Shown here: positions 49,701 through 59,600 of the stretch, in pieces
How the letters are laid out: the number at the start of each line of letters is the position of its first letter
Position numbering within the stretch: position 1 is the first letter of the stretch
Origin: Terebella lapidaria
Taxonomy: Eukaryota; Annelida; Polychaeta; Terebellida; Terebellidae
Assembly (NCBI GenBank): GCA_949152475.1
Contig: OX424568.1
Coordinates: 3,137,667 to 3,201,666 of the forward strand
Length of the DNA: 64,000 bases
Reading direction: 5' to 3'
Program-made: the position numbers and the translations under genes
The notes under the pieces: generated by a model
What the model saw: only the letters and a program-made list of their open reading frames with translations
Database searches by the model: none
What the model was told of the DNA's origin: nothing

Positions 49701-49728
49701 ACATATTACTGTTTCAGTCCAAGCTTGA
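40711..49728 (+). CDS. Gene D: secreted protein with two CUB domains
   Basis: Coding exons 40711-40746, 41324-41488, 44155-44401, 45471-45595, 49310-49532 and 49718-49728 give 268 aa, with the same lengths and phases as gene C exon by exon. The signal peptide is MLSLGALLFALK then VSAVWA. CUB1 (exons 2-3) is about 96% identical to that of gene C and CUB2 (exons 4-5) about 82%. The C-terminus is Val-Gln-Ala. No stop or frameshift was found, so it looks functional. The introns total over 8 kb against 2.3 kb in gene C. Intron 2 carries an AGGTCA-rich element and a LINE fragment; introns 3 and 4 carry expanded tandem repeats; intron 4 also carries two foldback elements and a dispersed repeat. Function is unknown beyond a secreted CUB protein. 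Confidence 0.87.
41976..43484. mobile_element. TA-flanked element with a tandem AGGTCA core, gene D intron 2
   Basis: Ends GGTTACCGGAC and GTCCGGTAACC are inverted and next to TA on both sides. The right end folds as a hairpin (43458-43485). The core has about seven units of roughly 137 bases, each with ATTCCTAAGCTGTAAA, CGAGATATTAGC and AGGTCAAAGGTCA. The right part has AAAATGGCC blocks and a GACGAC run. No transposase frame was seen. The TA flanks suggest mobilisation by a Tc1/mariner-type enzyme (inference). Confidence 0.6.
43560..44020 (+). mobile_element. LINE 3' fragment in gene D intron 2
   Basis: Reads MPSTVARKLLLDADDSA and, in another frame, IRQTLSSELQSVKEWLKEN then KLSLHLGKMETI. 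These are the A-D-D box and following segment of CR1/L2/Jockey-like LINE RT, joined by a frameshift. The copy then loses its remaining coding part and ends in AATAAACTCAATCAATAAAT, a LINE-like tail. 5'-truncated and dead. Confidence 0.7.
44795..44842 (+). repeat. Direct duplication of about 24 bp
   Basis: TATGACTTCATGTATAAGCT occurs twice in succession in gene D intron 3. Confidence 0.8.
44985..45400 (+). repeat. Four-copy intronic repeat, gene D intron 3
   Basis: The blocks ACACGGATGTTTTG and AACAGAAATATACAC followed by ATGGTCTTG recur near 45004, 45201, 45271 and 45350. Gene C intron 3 has a single related stretch near 16720-16800 (ACAGAAATATACAC and GTGGTCTCGTAAT), so the unit multiplied in the D copy. 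Confidence 0.65.
45785..46767 (+). repeat. 62-bp minisatellite, 16 copies, gene D intron 4
   Basis: CATTGCATGCCTGCGAAC recurs 16 times at 60-62-base spacing, followed in each unit by CCCATTTCCATCAGTACACC and TATACCTTGCAGA. Copies are nearly identical, so the expansion is recent. Gene C intron 4 has one related stretch near 17650 (AGTACACCTATATCTTGTCT). Open frames across it are by-products of the repeat. Confidence 0.92.
46876..47935. mobile_element. TTAA-flanked foldback element 1
   Basis: Inverted ends AGGGTATATATCACGAAAAT are each bordered by TTAA (46872-46875 and 47936-47939). The inner parts also pair: GCTAATTAATATGCAAAT on the left against ATTTGCATACTAATTAGC-like sequence on the right, and GGTTGCTA blocks near the middle. 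The whole 1.06 kb could therefore form a long imperfect hairpin. No coding frame is present. TTAA target use is typical of piggyBac and Kolobok transposases (established); which one applies here is open. Confidence 0.75.
47940..48356. mobile_element. TTAA-flanked foldback element 2
   Basis: Inverted ends GTAGTCCG and CGGACTAC extend into arms of about 190 bases, including TTTATAGAGTAA and CTGATACTGAAAAGAAAA on the left and their inverse on the right. TTAA borders both sides (47936-47939 and 48357-48360), and the left TTAA is the same one that closes foldback element 1. Non-coding, 417 bases. Confidence 0.75.
48505..48733 (+). repeat. Dispersed repeat family, copy 2
   Basis: Same unit and orientation as 585-808 and nearly identical to it. 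It lies in gene D intron 4. Confidence 0.65.
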
Positions 49729-49771
49729 GTGCGAGTTTATGGTGTATAACTGGCAGATGCAACGAAAAATC

Positions 49772-49777
49772 AATAAA
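49772..49777 (+). terminator. Polyadenylation signal of gene D
   Basis: AATAAA, 43 bases after the stop codon, at the same relative place as in gene C. Confidence 0.75.
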
Positions 49778-49779
49778 GT

Positions 49780-50460
49780 GTTAGGTCTCAGTCTGGTTGT
49801 TTATGATGCGAGCGGTGCACACGTGACTTTTCGCACATAGGCTTTTCGGCTGAAGACCATGTGACAAGATAGAGTGATATCACTTTGAAAGTATCAGCTT
49901 GAGATGCATTAGTTGTGTTCAATGTCACATCAATCTTTGAGGTAATTCGTATCTCCCCTCGCTTTGAATAGGTTAAAATCTTTTAAAATCAACATAATGT
50001 GTTTATTCAACCCACTCAAATACATGTATGCATAAGTGACGATGGTTTTATGTAAATAACAAACTATTTGGTCAATTCTACGACAATACCACGCCGTATT
50101 TGGAGAGCTGTGACGCCAACCCGCTTTATATCCAAGCTTGCGTGATTGAAACTTTGCTGGTGTTATCAGTTAGTTGATCCATGATATCGGAAATGTTTTG
50201 ACTGCAATCAGTCATCACCTGGATGATGACCAACATATGCCAAGGAGAATACATATATAATCTTACATAGCGAACAAACACCAACAGCCAGACAAATGTG
50301 CATTCTTCATTTTCTTTTTCTTTTCTCGAATTCACAATTCGCTTGTGGTATTCCCTTGTGGTATTCTTAGTGATTGAGATCTGAGGCATATTTCACAAGA
50401 ATTGAATAACTAATCAAGACGAATAAGCTTTGGCTTCAGGCTTCCACTGCCTCAGCCTGT
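49780..50460. other. Downstream flank of gene D, within the segmental duplication
   Basis: Resembles 18260-18400 and 20040-20450 after gene C, through blocks such as CTTTTCGCACATA, AAGTGACGATGGT and TGATATTCCTAGTGGCTGAG-like sequence. No gene. Confidence 0.5.
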
Positions 50461-50575
50461 TTAAGGTGCGGTACGAGCACATTAGTGAGCTATAGTATAT
50501 TTGAGTTGGTGCTAGGGGCCTCTCTAGCCAATGAGGGGGGTTAGATCACCATGGTGAAAGTCAAATACCGCACCT
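50461..50575. mobile_element. Small MITE-like unit flanked by CCTCAGCCTG
   Basis: TTAAGGTGCGGTA and TACCGCACCTTA form inverted ends around about 110 bases. CCTCAGCCTG occurs directly on both sides, as a target duplication would, and the matching place after gene C (near 20440) has one such sequence and no insert. Exact ends are uncertain by a few bases. Confidence 0.5.
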
Positions 50576-50681
50576 TACTCCTCAGCCTGAACAAAGCTGA
50601 AGTTCCTAAAGTTGGTTGGACCACCGCATGTGGACAATTTACCCGATATAAACGTCACAATAGTGCTAATCCATCTATGTT

Positions 50682-53600
50682 TCAGTGTAGTTGAGGAACC
50701 TTTATAGTCCCACGCGCGTTAATCTTCCTCTGTAGAATGGTGGCGGTCAGACTCAGAATACCGCCCAGAATCTGGCAACTGCCTAAAACCAGGAATGGCA
50801 TGGCTGGGTCCCCTGTCAAATCCATCAAAACACCTGTGGAACATACAATTTTATTAGACGGGAATTCATATATACATGAGTATGATGTGATTTACTGTGG
50901 AGTACAACTTGCTTACTATCTGTAGGGCGTGTTACCAAAACTCCGTGAACACGGTTGCCTTTTGGCTTGCGATTGGGTAGCCTACTCATGTACGTATGAT
51001 ACTTGGTTTTTATAGGTTGTTGAACGTTTGTCACTCTAATTTCATCTGGTGTACAGTATATTTACTCATTATCCCTCTTTGCAGTCACCAGTGTGTCTTT
51101 GGACTTAAATGTTGGTTTGGTTTTGTTTCCGAATTTCATGATATGCGTATTTTTTTTCACCAAGATCTAACACTGATGCACATGGATACAAACAAGTAGG
51201 CCTAGGTTCAGGCCATAGGGGCGCAAGTAACGTACACTGCTTCTTAATACTACTCATCCACTGAAAACATACCATTTAATCTGTCTCGCACCTTTTCAAT
51301 CCTTATTGAAAATAGAGGAAAGCGCAGGATACGATACTTTAGTCAGGAGGAATATTGAGCATATAGCACTCAGGGTGGAAATGTAGTACAGACTTTTTCT
51401 ATCGATTGATATGGCTTCATAATGGTCTAAGACAACCTTATTCAGAGGGTGTGTAAAATTTTCTCCTGGGCTAACTTTTTTATGGCCTTTTTCAAAATGG
51501 CCGCCACCAAAAATTTGGTATTTTAGGAAAAAATCAGAATTATCCTCCTGTCATGATGCTTTCGGTCTAATATTATACATATTAGTTATATGGAAATATA
51601 TTCTTCCCAACAATACTAATAATACCGGTTCAGACCACCAAAAATGAAAAAAATCCAAGATGGCCGCCAGATTCTCGCCATTTTCACACAAATACTCATT
51701 ACTTCCTGCCAAGTTGAGATAGGAAGCCAATTTCGGTGTCTAACCCTGGGTTTTTGGGTATGGGGATTCCAAATGAATAACCAGTTTCGTGATTGGATGG
51801 TTCGAAGTGGCTCAGAATCCAAGATGGCTGCCAAATTATAGCTCGATTTCGCAAATAAGCACCAATAACCGTCACATATTCAAAATAAAAAGACAATTTT
51901 GGTGGCCAGTCCTGGGGATTGGGGTATGAGGGTGCTACCTGAAGAACCTGCTACCTGTGTTTAGATGGTGATTGGCCAGTTTAAAGCTATCCAACTGTCC
52001 AAAAGCCAAGATAAAGACTAATTAATGAAACACATTCAAACAAACCTGTTTGATAGCACTCACTCGCACTTCAAAATAAACAGTACCACTACCAGGCATA
52101 ATTTTTTTCCGAGCAATCAAACCCAAGTATATTATATTAGGCATATCAAAACCAAGTATATTATATTAGGCATTTAAAACCATATCACAGCTGTCAGAAT
52201 GTTTGATCAGATAGTAAAAAAACTCCTTGAAATTGATGATCACTAGCTTCACCATCAAATCAAATTGGCAAAGTCTGTGACTACTTTGTTTCAATTGAGT
52301 TTCTACAAGGATATTGGCCTCACATTGGTACTTACATTCACTGCCTTTTCTGAGTATACAATCCTCCTAAGCTGGACATATAACTTGATGAGGAAGTTGT
52401 TGACGTTATTAACAAATATATCAACACAGAAGACGTTGATTAGATGAGATACAGCAAGTTACATGACATTATAAATGATGTTCAGCTTCATACTAAGAAT
52501 TATACAAGGTCATGCAAGAAGGGTAACAGGACCTACAGGTTCAGGTTATCCCGTCCACCTTCTTGTCAGACCTTTATGTGCCATCCCAGCAGACTCTGAT
52601 CCAGATGAGTGAAAGAACACTGCTGAAGAACAAGCCTGGAACATTATAGCCTCCACGAAAATGGTTGTACATTCAGCATAAACACAAAGACAGATGGGTA
52701 TGTCAGTACAAATCAAAACCCTTCGAAAGCCTGGAATCGAAATTTTGACTTACAATATGTTGTTGATGCATACGCCTGCATTCGATATATTGTGTCATAT
52801 TATTGCAGCAAGAAGCAGAGTGAAGATGGTCAGCTCCTCCATGAAGAACCATGCAGAGCACAATATGCTGGGATAAGACAGACGATAAGCTACAATGACT
52901 CGGCAAAATATACCTGACCAACAGGGAGATGAGTGTCACGGAGGCTATTTACAAGGCCACAGGCACACCTCTCAAAAACTGTAGTCGGGATGTTGTTTGG
53001 ATACTTGCAGATCCGACAAGTACCAGACTGACACTTCCACTCTTACTGCTGGGTCACTGAGTTCCAGGCATTAGGATGTGTGGCTACACTGTACATCTGT
53101 ACTAGACATGTACATGTACCATGCACGCCCTCCTGTAGATATTCTCAAAGACCTGTCTGGTTGAAATTGTATCCCTCTTCAAGGTTGATAGTAAACCAGG
53201 TAGAGATTATGAACCATCTGAAGAAAATTCTACCCATAACAACGACAACCGGTCCAATGTTCCATATGCTTCATTGAAGTTGGCTGGGAATAAAGGATAA
53301 ATCTCAAGACGGAAATTTTCCAGTAAAGCTTGCACATCTGTAGGGACAGTGAGAAACATTATCAGAATCTCATGGTTCTTTATCTTCACCACTTTGAAAT
53401 GGATTTAAATGAGTAGGAGCATTTCCTACTATGGTAAAAGGACAAGCATCAGCAACATTATCAGAGAAACGCAAGCGCTATTTGGAAATAATATCAAAGA
53501 GGTTGAAGTAGCCATGAAGAGATCCAAGAAAATCATCTTGCAGAAGATGCCTTGGCACACATTGACCCAGAAAGTGGCGGCTGGACGCTTGGGAACAAAA

Positions 53601-56600
53601 GCCAACCTAGATGACGCTTACCTCGAGGACATCAATCTGGAAGACCTGCCAGATTGAGTGGCCTGCCTCGGAGCTCCAACACCAAGATGGGTTCAGTTGT
53701 CAGTAGAACACAGCATCTTGGCAATCCCATAGAACCAGGCTCAAGTTCTCATGCAGTGCATGAACAATATGCAAGGGGAAGTCTTCATTCATACTTGCTA
53801 GTGGTGCATCGATAAGATGAATGGAAAATGTCTGGGAACTTTCAATATATTGGTAAAGGAAAGTTTTATATCATCAGAGCTCTGATGTGTGGCTTTAACT
53901 GGCAAAGCAGCATTTACCATCAGTGGAGGAACCATGCTTCCATGCAAAGGGGTGTGGGACAAAAGTATATACCACTTGCTGAAGAGCTCATCACTGCCCC
54001 CCAAAGGTTAGGTATTAAAACCTCGAGCTGATAACATTTGATGAGATCCCAGCAGAGGCATGCTGAATTTCATCAGAGGTCGTCTGGATGAACTCAAGAG
54101 AAACAAGAGTTCTTCATGATTCTGGCAGTCAGGGATTTTATCCACTGCCGCATGTAAGAGGACAAATACGGAGACCCAGCTGCCATTGCAGAGCCTTGGG
54201 ACGACTTCAAGGTTACTACACCGTACTTTGACTGACATAATGAGACGACAAAATGACAAATCGTTTTCGGAGATGTTGAATCATAGAGCTCTGAAAATTA
54301 GGAGATGTTCAAGGATCACAGATCCAAGCAGATGCACTTCATGTGTGTCCTTTCCAAAAAGTTGCTGCTGCACACAATGTAAAGATGACTGATTCTTTGA
54401 ACAGACAGAAATCGAAGATTGTGGCTGTGAATGTTGTCGAGAATAGATCTGGCTTGAAGAAGAATACAACACCTGTACCCATTGAATGCAACCTTTCTGC
54501 TGATGTTACACTCTGTGAGGGCTACATGGTGACTATGATGAGCAATCCCAATGTAGGGGATGGTCTGGTGAGTGGCGTCATGGTAACGGTCTTGAGGATC
54601 ATCGAAGGATCCAAACCTCTACGCCAACCACAATGTGTGTTAGATTTGACAATGACCAATTTGGCATCAATGCCCGTGCCTTATCACCAACAGACCTCCC
54701 GAAGAGTTGGCTCAGAAATATTTTTTTTCTGTCTGATAGTGGTTTATTCTGTTGACTTTGTGCGAGTGGGTGCTATTAGACGGGTTCGTTTACATGTTTC
54801 ACATTATTTAATGATTATCTTCGCCTTTGAACACCTCTAAATTGGCCAGTCACCATCTACAAACAAAAGTATTTTTTCAAGTAGCACCCTCATATCCCAA
54901 AGCCCAGGACTGGCCACCAGAGTTGGCTTGTTATCTTGATATATATGACGGTCATTGGTGCTCATTTGCTAAATCGGGCTAAAATTTGGCAGCCATCTTG
55001 GATTCTGAGCAGCTTCAAACCTTCCAATCACAAAACTGGTTATATATATGAAATACTCATACCCTAAAACCCAGGGTTAGACACCAGAATTGGCTTCCTA
55101 TCTCAATTTGGCAGGAAGTTATGAGCATTTGTGTAAAAATGGCGAGAATTTGGTGGCCATCTTGGATTTTTCCATTTTCGGGGCGTTTGAATCGGTATTA
55201 TTAGTATTGTTATGAAGAATACATCTCCATATAACTAAATGTCACGTTAATAGACCAAAAGCATCATGCCAGGAGGATGATTTTGATTTTTCCCTAAAAT
55301 ACCAAATTTTCGATGTCGGCCATTTTGAAAAAGGCCATTAAAAAGTTAGCCCAGGAGAACATTTTACACACCCTCTGAAAAAGGCTGTCTTAGACCATTA
55401 TGAAGCCATACCAATCGACAGAAAAAGTCTGTACTACGTTTCCACCCTGTGTGAAATTTCCTTCTGACTATTGGGCCGAAATAGATATTGGTGTGTATAC
55501 ATGTACGGCGCACAAGTTCTTACAGATAAACAAGTACATCAGAGTAGAAAAATTATTGGAGGGGTTCAAGGATTTGTTTTGGCTTGAGAGAGCGAATGAT
55601 ACCGCCTACTGTTCATTTTTGGCAAGACTCAAATTTTAATAACTCAATGACTCAATACATGTTTGTCAGATACCACGTTGTATTGTTCTTAGCCCAATGA
55701 GGATAACTACATAGTGGATCATATAGACCATTTGATTTCTGCAGCTGGTTTGGCCAGTAATACTTTACTTCTAACTTCACCGATATCGTCCATTTAGTAC
55801 CACTGTCATACTAGTACCTGTGAGGGGAGTGCCGATAAGGTTACACAGCCCGATGACGGCCATCAGGATACCAGTGCCCTTAGCCAGGGCCTCACGTCCC
55901 CACAGGTCAACTATACAAGACACTTCCAGTAGGATGAACACAGCTGTGAAACGAGATATATATAGAATTAGCATGTAATCCTACAGTATCGTATGAATTA
56001 TGGAGAGATTAGAGGGATGTTTATTATTCCAAAAATGTTGTACTTTAAGTTTGTTATTGACATCATCGAAACCTTGTGTTACTGGTGGTAGTAGGTTCAC
56101 ACATAAATTATAGTCATTTGGGTGCATGAGGCGCTTTTGTTGCTTTGACTTGTGATACCAATTAGATTTCAAAGGGTTGTCCTGGACAAAATTCACTACC
56201 ATATTCCTCTAGGTGATCATGGTGATATAATGTTCTTCTTGACATCTCTCACCACCACAAACCAAACCACAAAACATTTACCTATATTTGCTCATTCCCT
56301 ACGAAATACACATACATAAAACAGGAATAACGGGTACCCTGTGGTCGTACTGGTACTGAACAAGGGATAACTTATCGTGTCTTATACTAACTTTCCCATT
56401 CATGCATATGTGAAATAAATCCTTGCCATGTGTGGTCCGTGAAATGGACTTATCATATCCGTTAGAGATTCATCAAGCTGACGTATTCATGATCCTCCAC
56501 AAACCAGTGATATAATCGACGTATGACGTGTTTATTCACGATTACCTCTACTGTTTTTGGCAAACGAAAGCACATTCGAGCTTCAAACTTAGTTCAGATC

Positions 56601-59600
56601 AAACTCACCCACATGGTGGTGAAATCGAGTGTTTAATATATCTCGCACCACTACTAACCAGCAATTATGCCGTATGACGCTGCGTACACGGCGAGCGAAG
56701 TATAACCCGTACAGAATATGGAGAGGGTCGTCAGTAGTCCGGCTACCGAAGCTGACACACCATTCCAGTACACGCGCTTTTCACCGAGCTTGTCGGCTAA
56801 GATTCCAAAGGGAACACGACAGGTGCAGCTACAAGTACCCACGATTGATACCAGTAGAGAGGCGGCCTCCGGTGCTGCCCCCACGTATGCTCCGCGCACT
56901 GGCAGGAAAGTGAACACGAGGAAATGCCCCATCTTATGGATGAGAATTCCGATGCAGTACAGCAGGAATTGAGCGTTTTTAAGTAGCTTGACAACATCGG
57001 TCAGCGATCGACAAAAAACTGAATTTGAGTTCGAACTCGATGAGGTCCCTTCTTCGAAAGCAAACGAATTCGTGGGCGAGTCATCTGGAGTATGTCCAAG
57101 TTCGCTCTCGGTTGGTAACACAAACGTGTTCTTCGTCGCTTTATCACAATCGTTCACGGTCTGGTTAGGCACTGGAATTGGTGTTTTACGTAGTAGTGTT
57201 GATGAAATTTCTTCAGTTTGATACTCGACTACATCTTTGCCGTCGCCATTTAGAGCAGCAAAATCAGGTTTCAAATGTCCATCCATGTGAATATTGCACG
57301 ATGAAGCTTCTTGGTTCTCGGATGCTCCCACCGAAATGTCGAGTTCCATTCCTGGGCTTGGCGGAGGGGGCCGTAACAGCAAACCAATTACCACACCGTG
57401 CAATTGTATCGCGCCGTGGATCAACACGGCACCCTGCCAGCCATAGCTGAAATGAAGGAAAACAACCAATTTCGCCCATGATACCAGAAGGGGGTCTTTG
57501 AACCATATGGTGGTCACTGGCCATCACTGTCATCACATGTTTACATAGGTTATAACGAGAAATAGCTTCATTTGTTTTATACATGTATTGTGTATTACAT
57601 GCATCATACATATGACATATTTGTGAGAACTCACAATTATACATACCCGACCAAGGAAGTTTGAACAATCCTGAGAAGGAGGTACTAAGAACAACTTCAC
57701 ATGGCATTATGATACCTTGAGTGTTCACCTGGTAATCAGAAAGGCAGCAAGTGGAGCCCATAGGAAGATGCCAAGGCTGACTCCAGCCATTGTGACGCCC
57801 AGGGCGAAAGACCTCCGCTTGTCGAAATACTGCTGTACTGCTACAGGGGCGCACACCATATAGCTTCCATACGCCAACCCTGTGGTGGTATAAGGTCAAG
57901 CACATGTATATGTACCTCCTGGAAACTTTCAAGTGTGTGTTTCTCTATTCACATGACTGCGGAACATGGACATACACATGACTGCGTCACTCAATGGGAC
58001 CATTCTGTATTTCATATGGGACTCGGCCAACCACAAAAACAATTCGATTTTGTAAAAATCACAACTACCATTGGTCCAGGGTGTAACACGATAGAGAGTT
58101 GCATCGTTCATCTAACTTGAAATTTTGAGAAGTCCACCATAATGGAGTAATTCATATGTTTATTAGGTGTGAAATGGACGATCAGAAGGGAAAGTGTACG
58201 TTCAGCTCAGTCTGTGTCAACGAATACTCAGTGTCATACCGTATAGTCGCCGCCCAAAATCAGTTATGAGTATATCGATCTGTTTTTTGAAATTAGTATA
58301 ATATCATCACCGGACCAAACCACATAAAATGTTTCTCGTCCGTTCTGTTTGATGTTTGCACAAAAGGACCTCTTGTTGTGAGCAATTCTATTCACTGATT
58401 GCACACTGTGATATTAGTATAATTACTACCCGAATGTGGTAAACACTACGTAATATTAGCAATATCTAACAAAATGCAATATCAGCAAATTGTTCCCACA
58501 TGTTGACACACTATATTTGCTGTCGCGTGTCAATATTGGTGCAGGAGAACAACTACTTGTTTATATTTATATATATTGGCCCGAATATTTTCTGCCGGCA
58601 CATGTGGCACACACAATGTCAACACACAGTTGCTCTCCTGCATTTCCCTTGTATGGGTATGATGCAAACCTCGACCCGAATCCACAACTGGATTAGCATC
58701 GTGTATTGTACAATTAACCATACCTGGTATCAGCCCGTAGGTGAGGTACATCAGGCCAATGCTATCCACGAACGCTGAACACGTGTACCCGATCGAGATG
58801 AGACAAGAGCTGATAATAACTGGCCATCGACAGCCAACCAACTTCACCAACGGCCCGATAGCTATACCTGCAGATATAGCAATAACAATTATAACGTCGA
58901 AATATCACCATCACTCGTAGTCGCAATCATACAGCTAGATACCAACAGCTAGAACAAAGCAATGGGGCCATTTCGCATGGAATTGCCAAAATCCAGCTAT
59001 TTATCTCAGTAAAAGTATAATTTTGGGGTATCACGAGTGTTCCTCATTCATCCCCTCAAGTGGGTATTCCTTCAAGTGTCCATTCCATGCAAACTTGATG
59101 CTGCCGAACCACTAACGATTTCTTCGAGATAGTAGCTCAAAATGTCGAGACATCCAAGTCAAAATATCGCGAAGTTTGCTTTTAAGTTTTGCTTTTAAGT
59201 TTCCAGATTAATCAAGTACATGAATTGGAATTTCTCCAGATTTTTTGCTATTCATAATATCAAACCGCAGCAATCAACCCCTTTAATATAACTCAATAAA
59301 AACTACTATAACTAATAAACATAGGCCCAAGAGACCTGTAGCTCACCGGCTAGCCAATAGGTGATCGGACCAATGGTCTGGTAACTTCAAGGCTACAAGT
59401 ATATTCAACATATATCATTTCCTGTATGTCTACATTTGAAGTCGATAATAAGCGAGATAATAACCATTTTGTGCTTTGACCTTGAAAATTAGGTCAAAGG
59501 TCAATTTCAAGGTCATCAGAGTTTTCGACATATATCATTTCCTATATGTCCGCAATGGATTCCTAAGCTGTAAAGTCGATAATAAGCGAGATATTAGCCA

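Larger units (their letters stand above)
51368..55453 (+). mobile_element. Rep/helicase element framed by 620-bp inverted repeats, transporter intron 5
   Basis: Long inverted repeats (51368-51990 and 54834-55453) begin CACTCAGGGTGGAAA on the left and its near inverse on the right, and stay similar over their full length. Between them is a decayed plus-strand coding region for a Helitron-type protein. The whole unit lies inside intron 5 of the transporter gene. No target-site duplication was recognised. Known Helitrons lack long terminal inverted repeats, so the combination is unusual. Confidence 0.7.

Noticed and set aside
54343-54840. 165-aa frame considered as a host gene
   Set aside because: It matches the Pif1-type end of the decayed Helitron-like polyprotein and runs out of frame into the right inverted repeat.
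51368-55453. Polinton-type element, considered because of the long inverted repeats
   Set aside because: The coding remains are Rep/Pif1-helicase of Helitron type; no polymerase B, integrase or capsid part was recognised.
56718-57450. Several plus-strand frames of 77-94 aa
   Set aside because: Shadows of transporter exon 4, which carries the SLC16 motifs on the minus strand.
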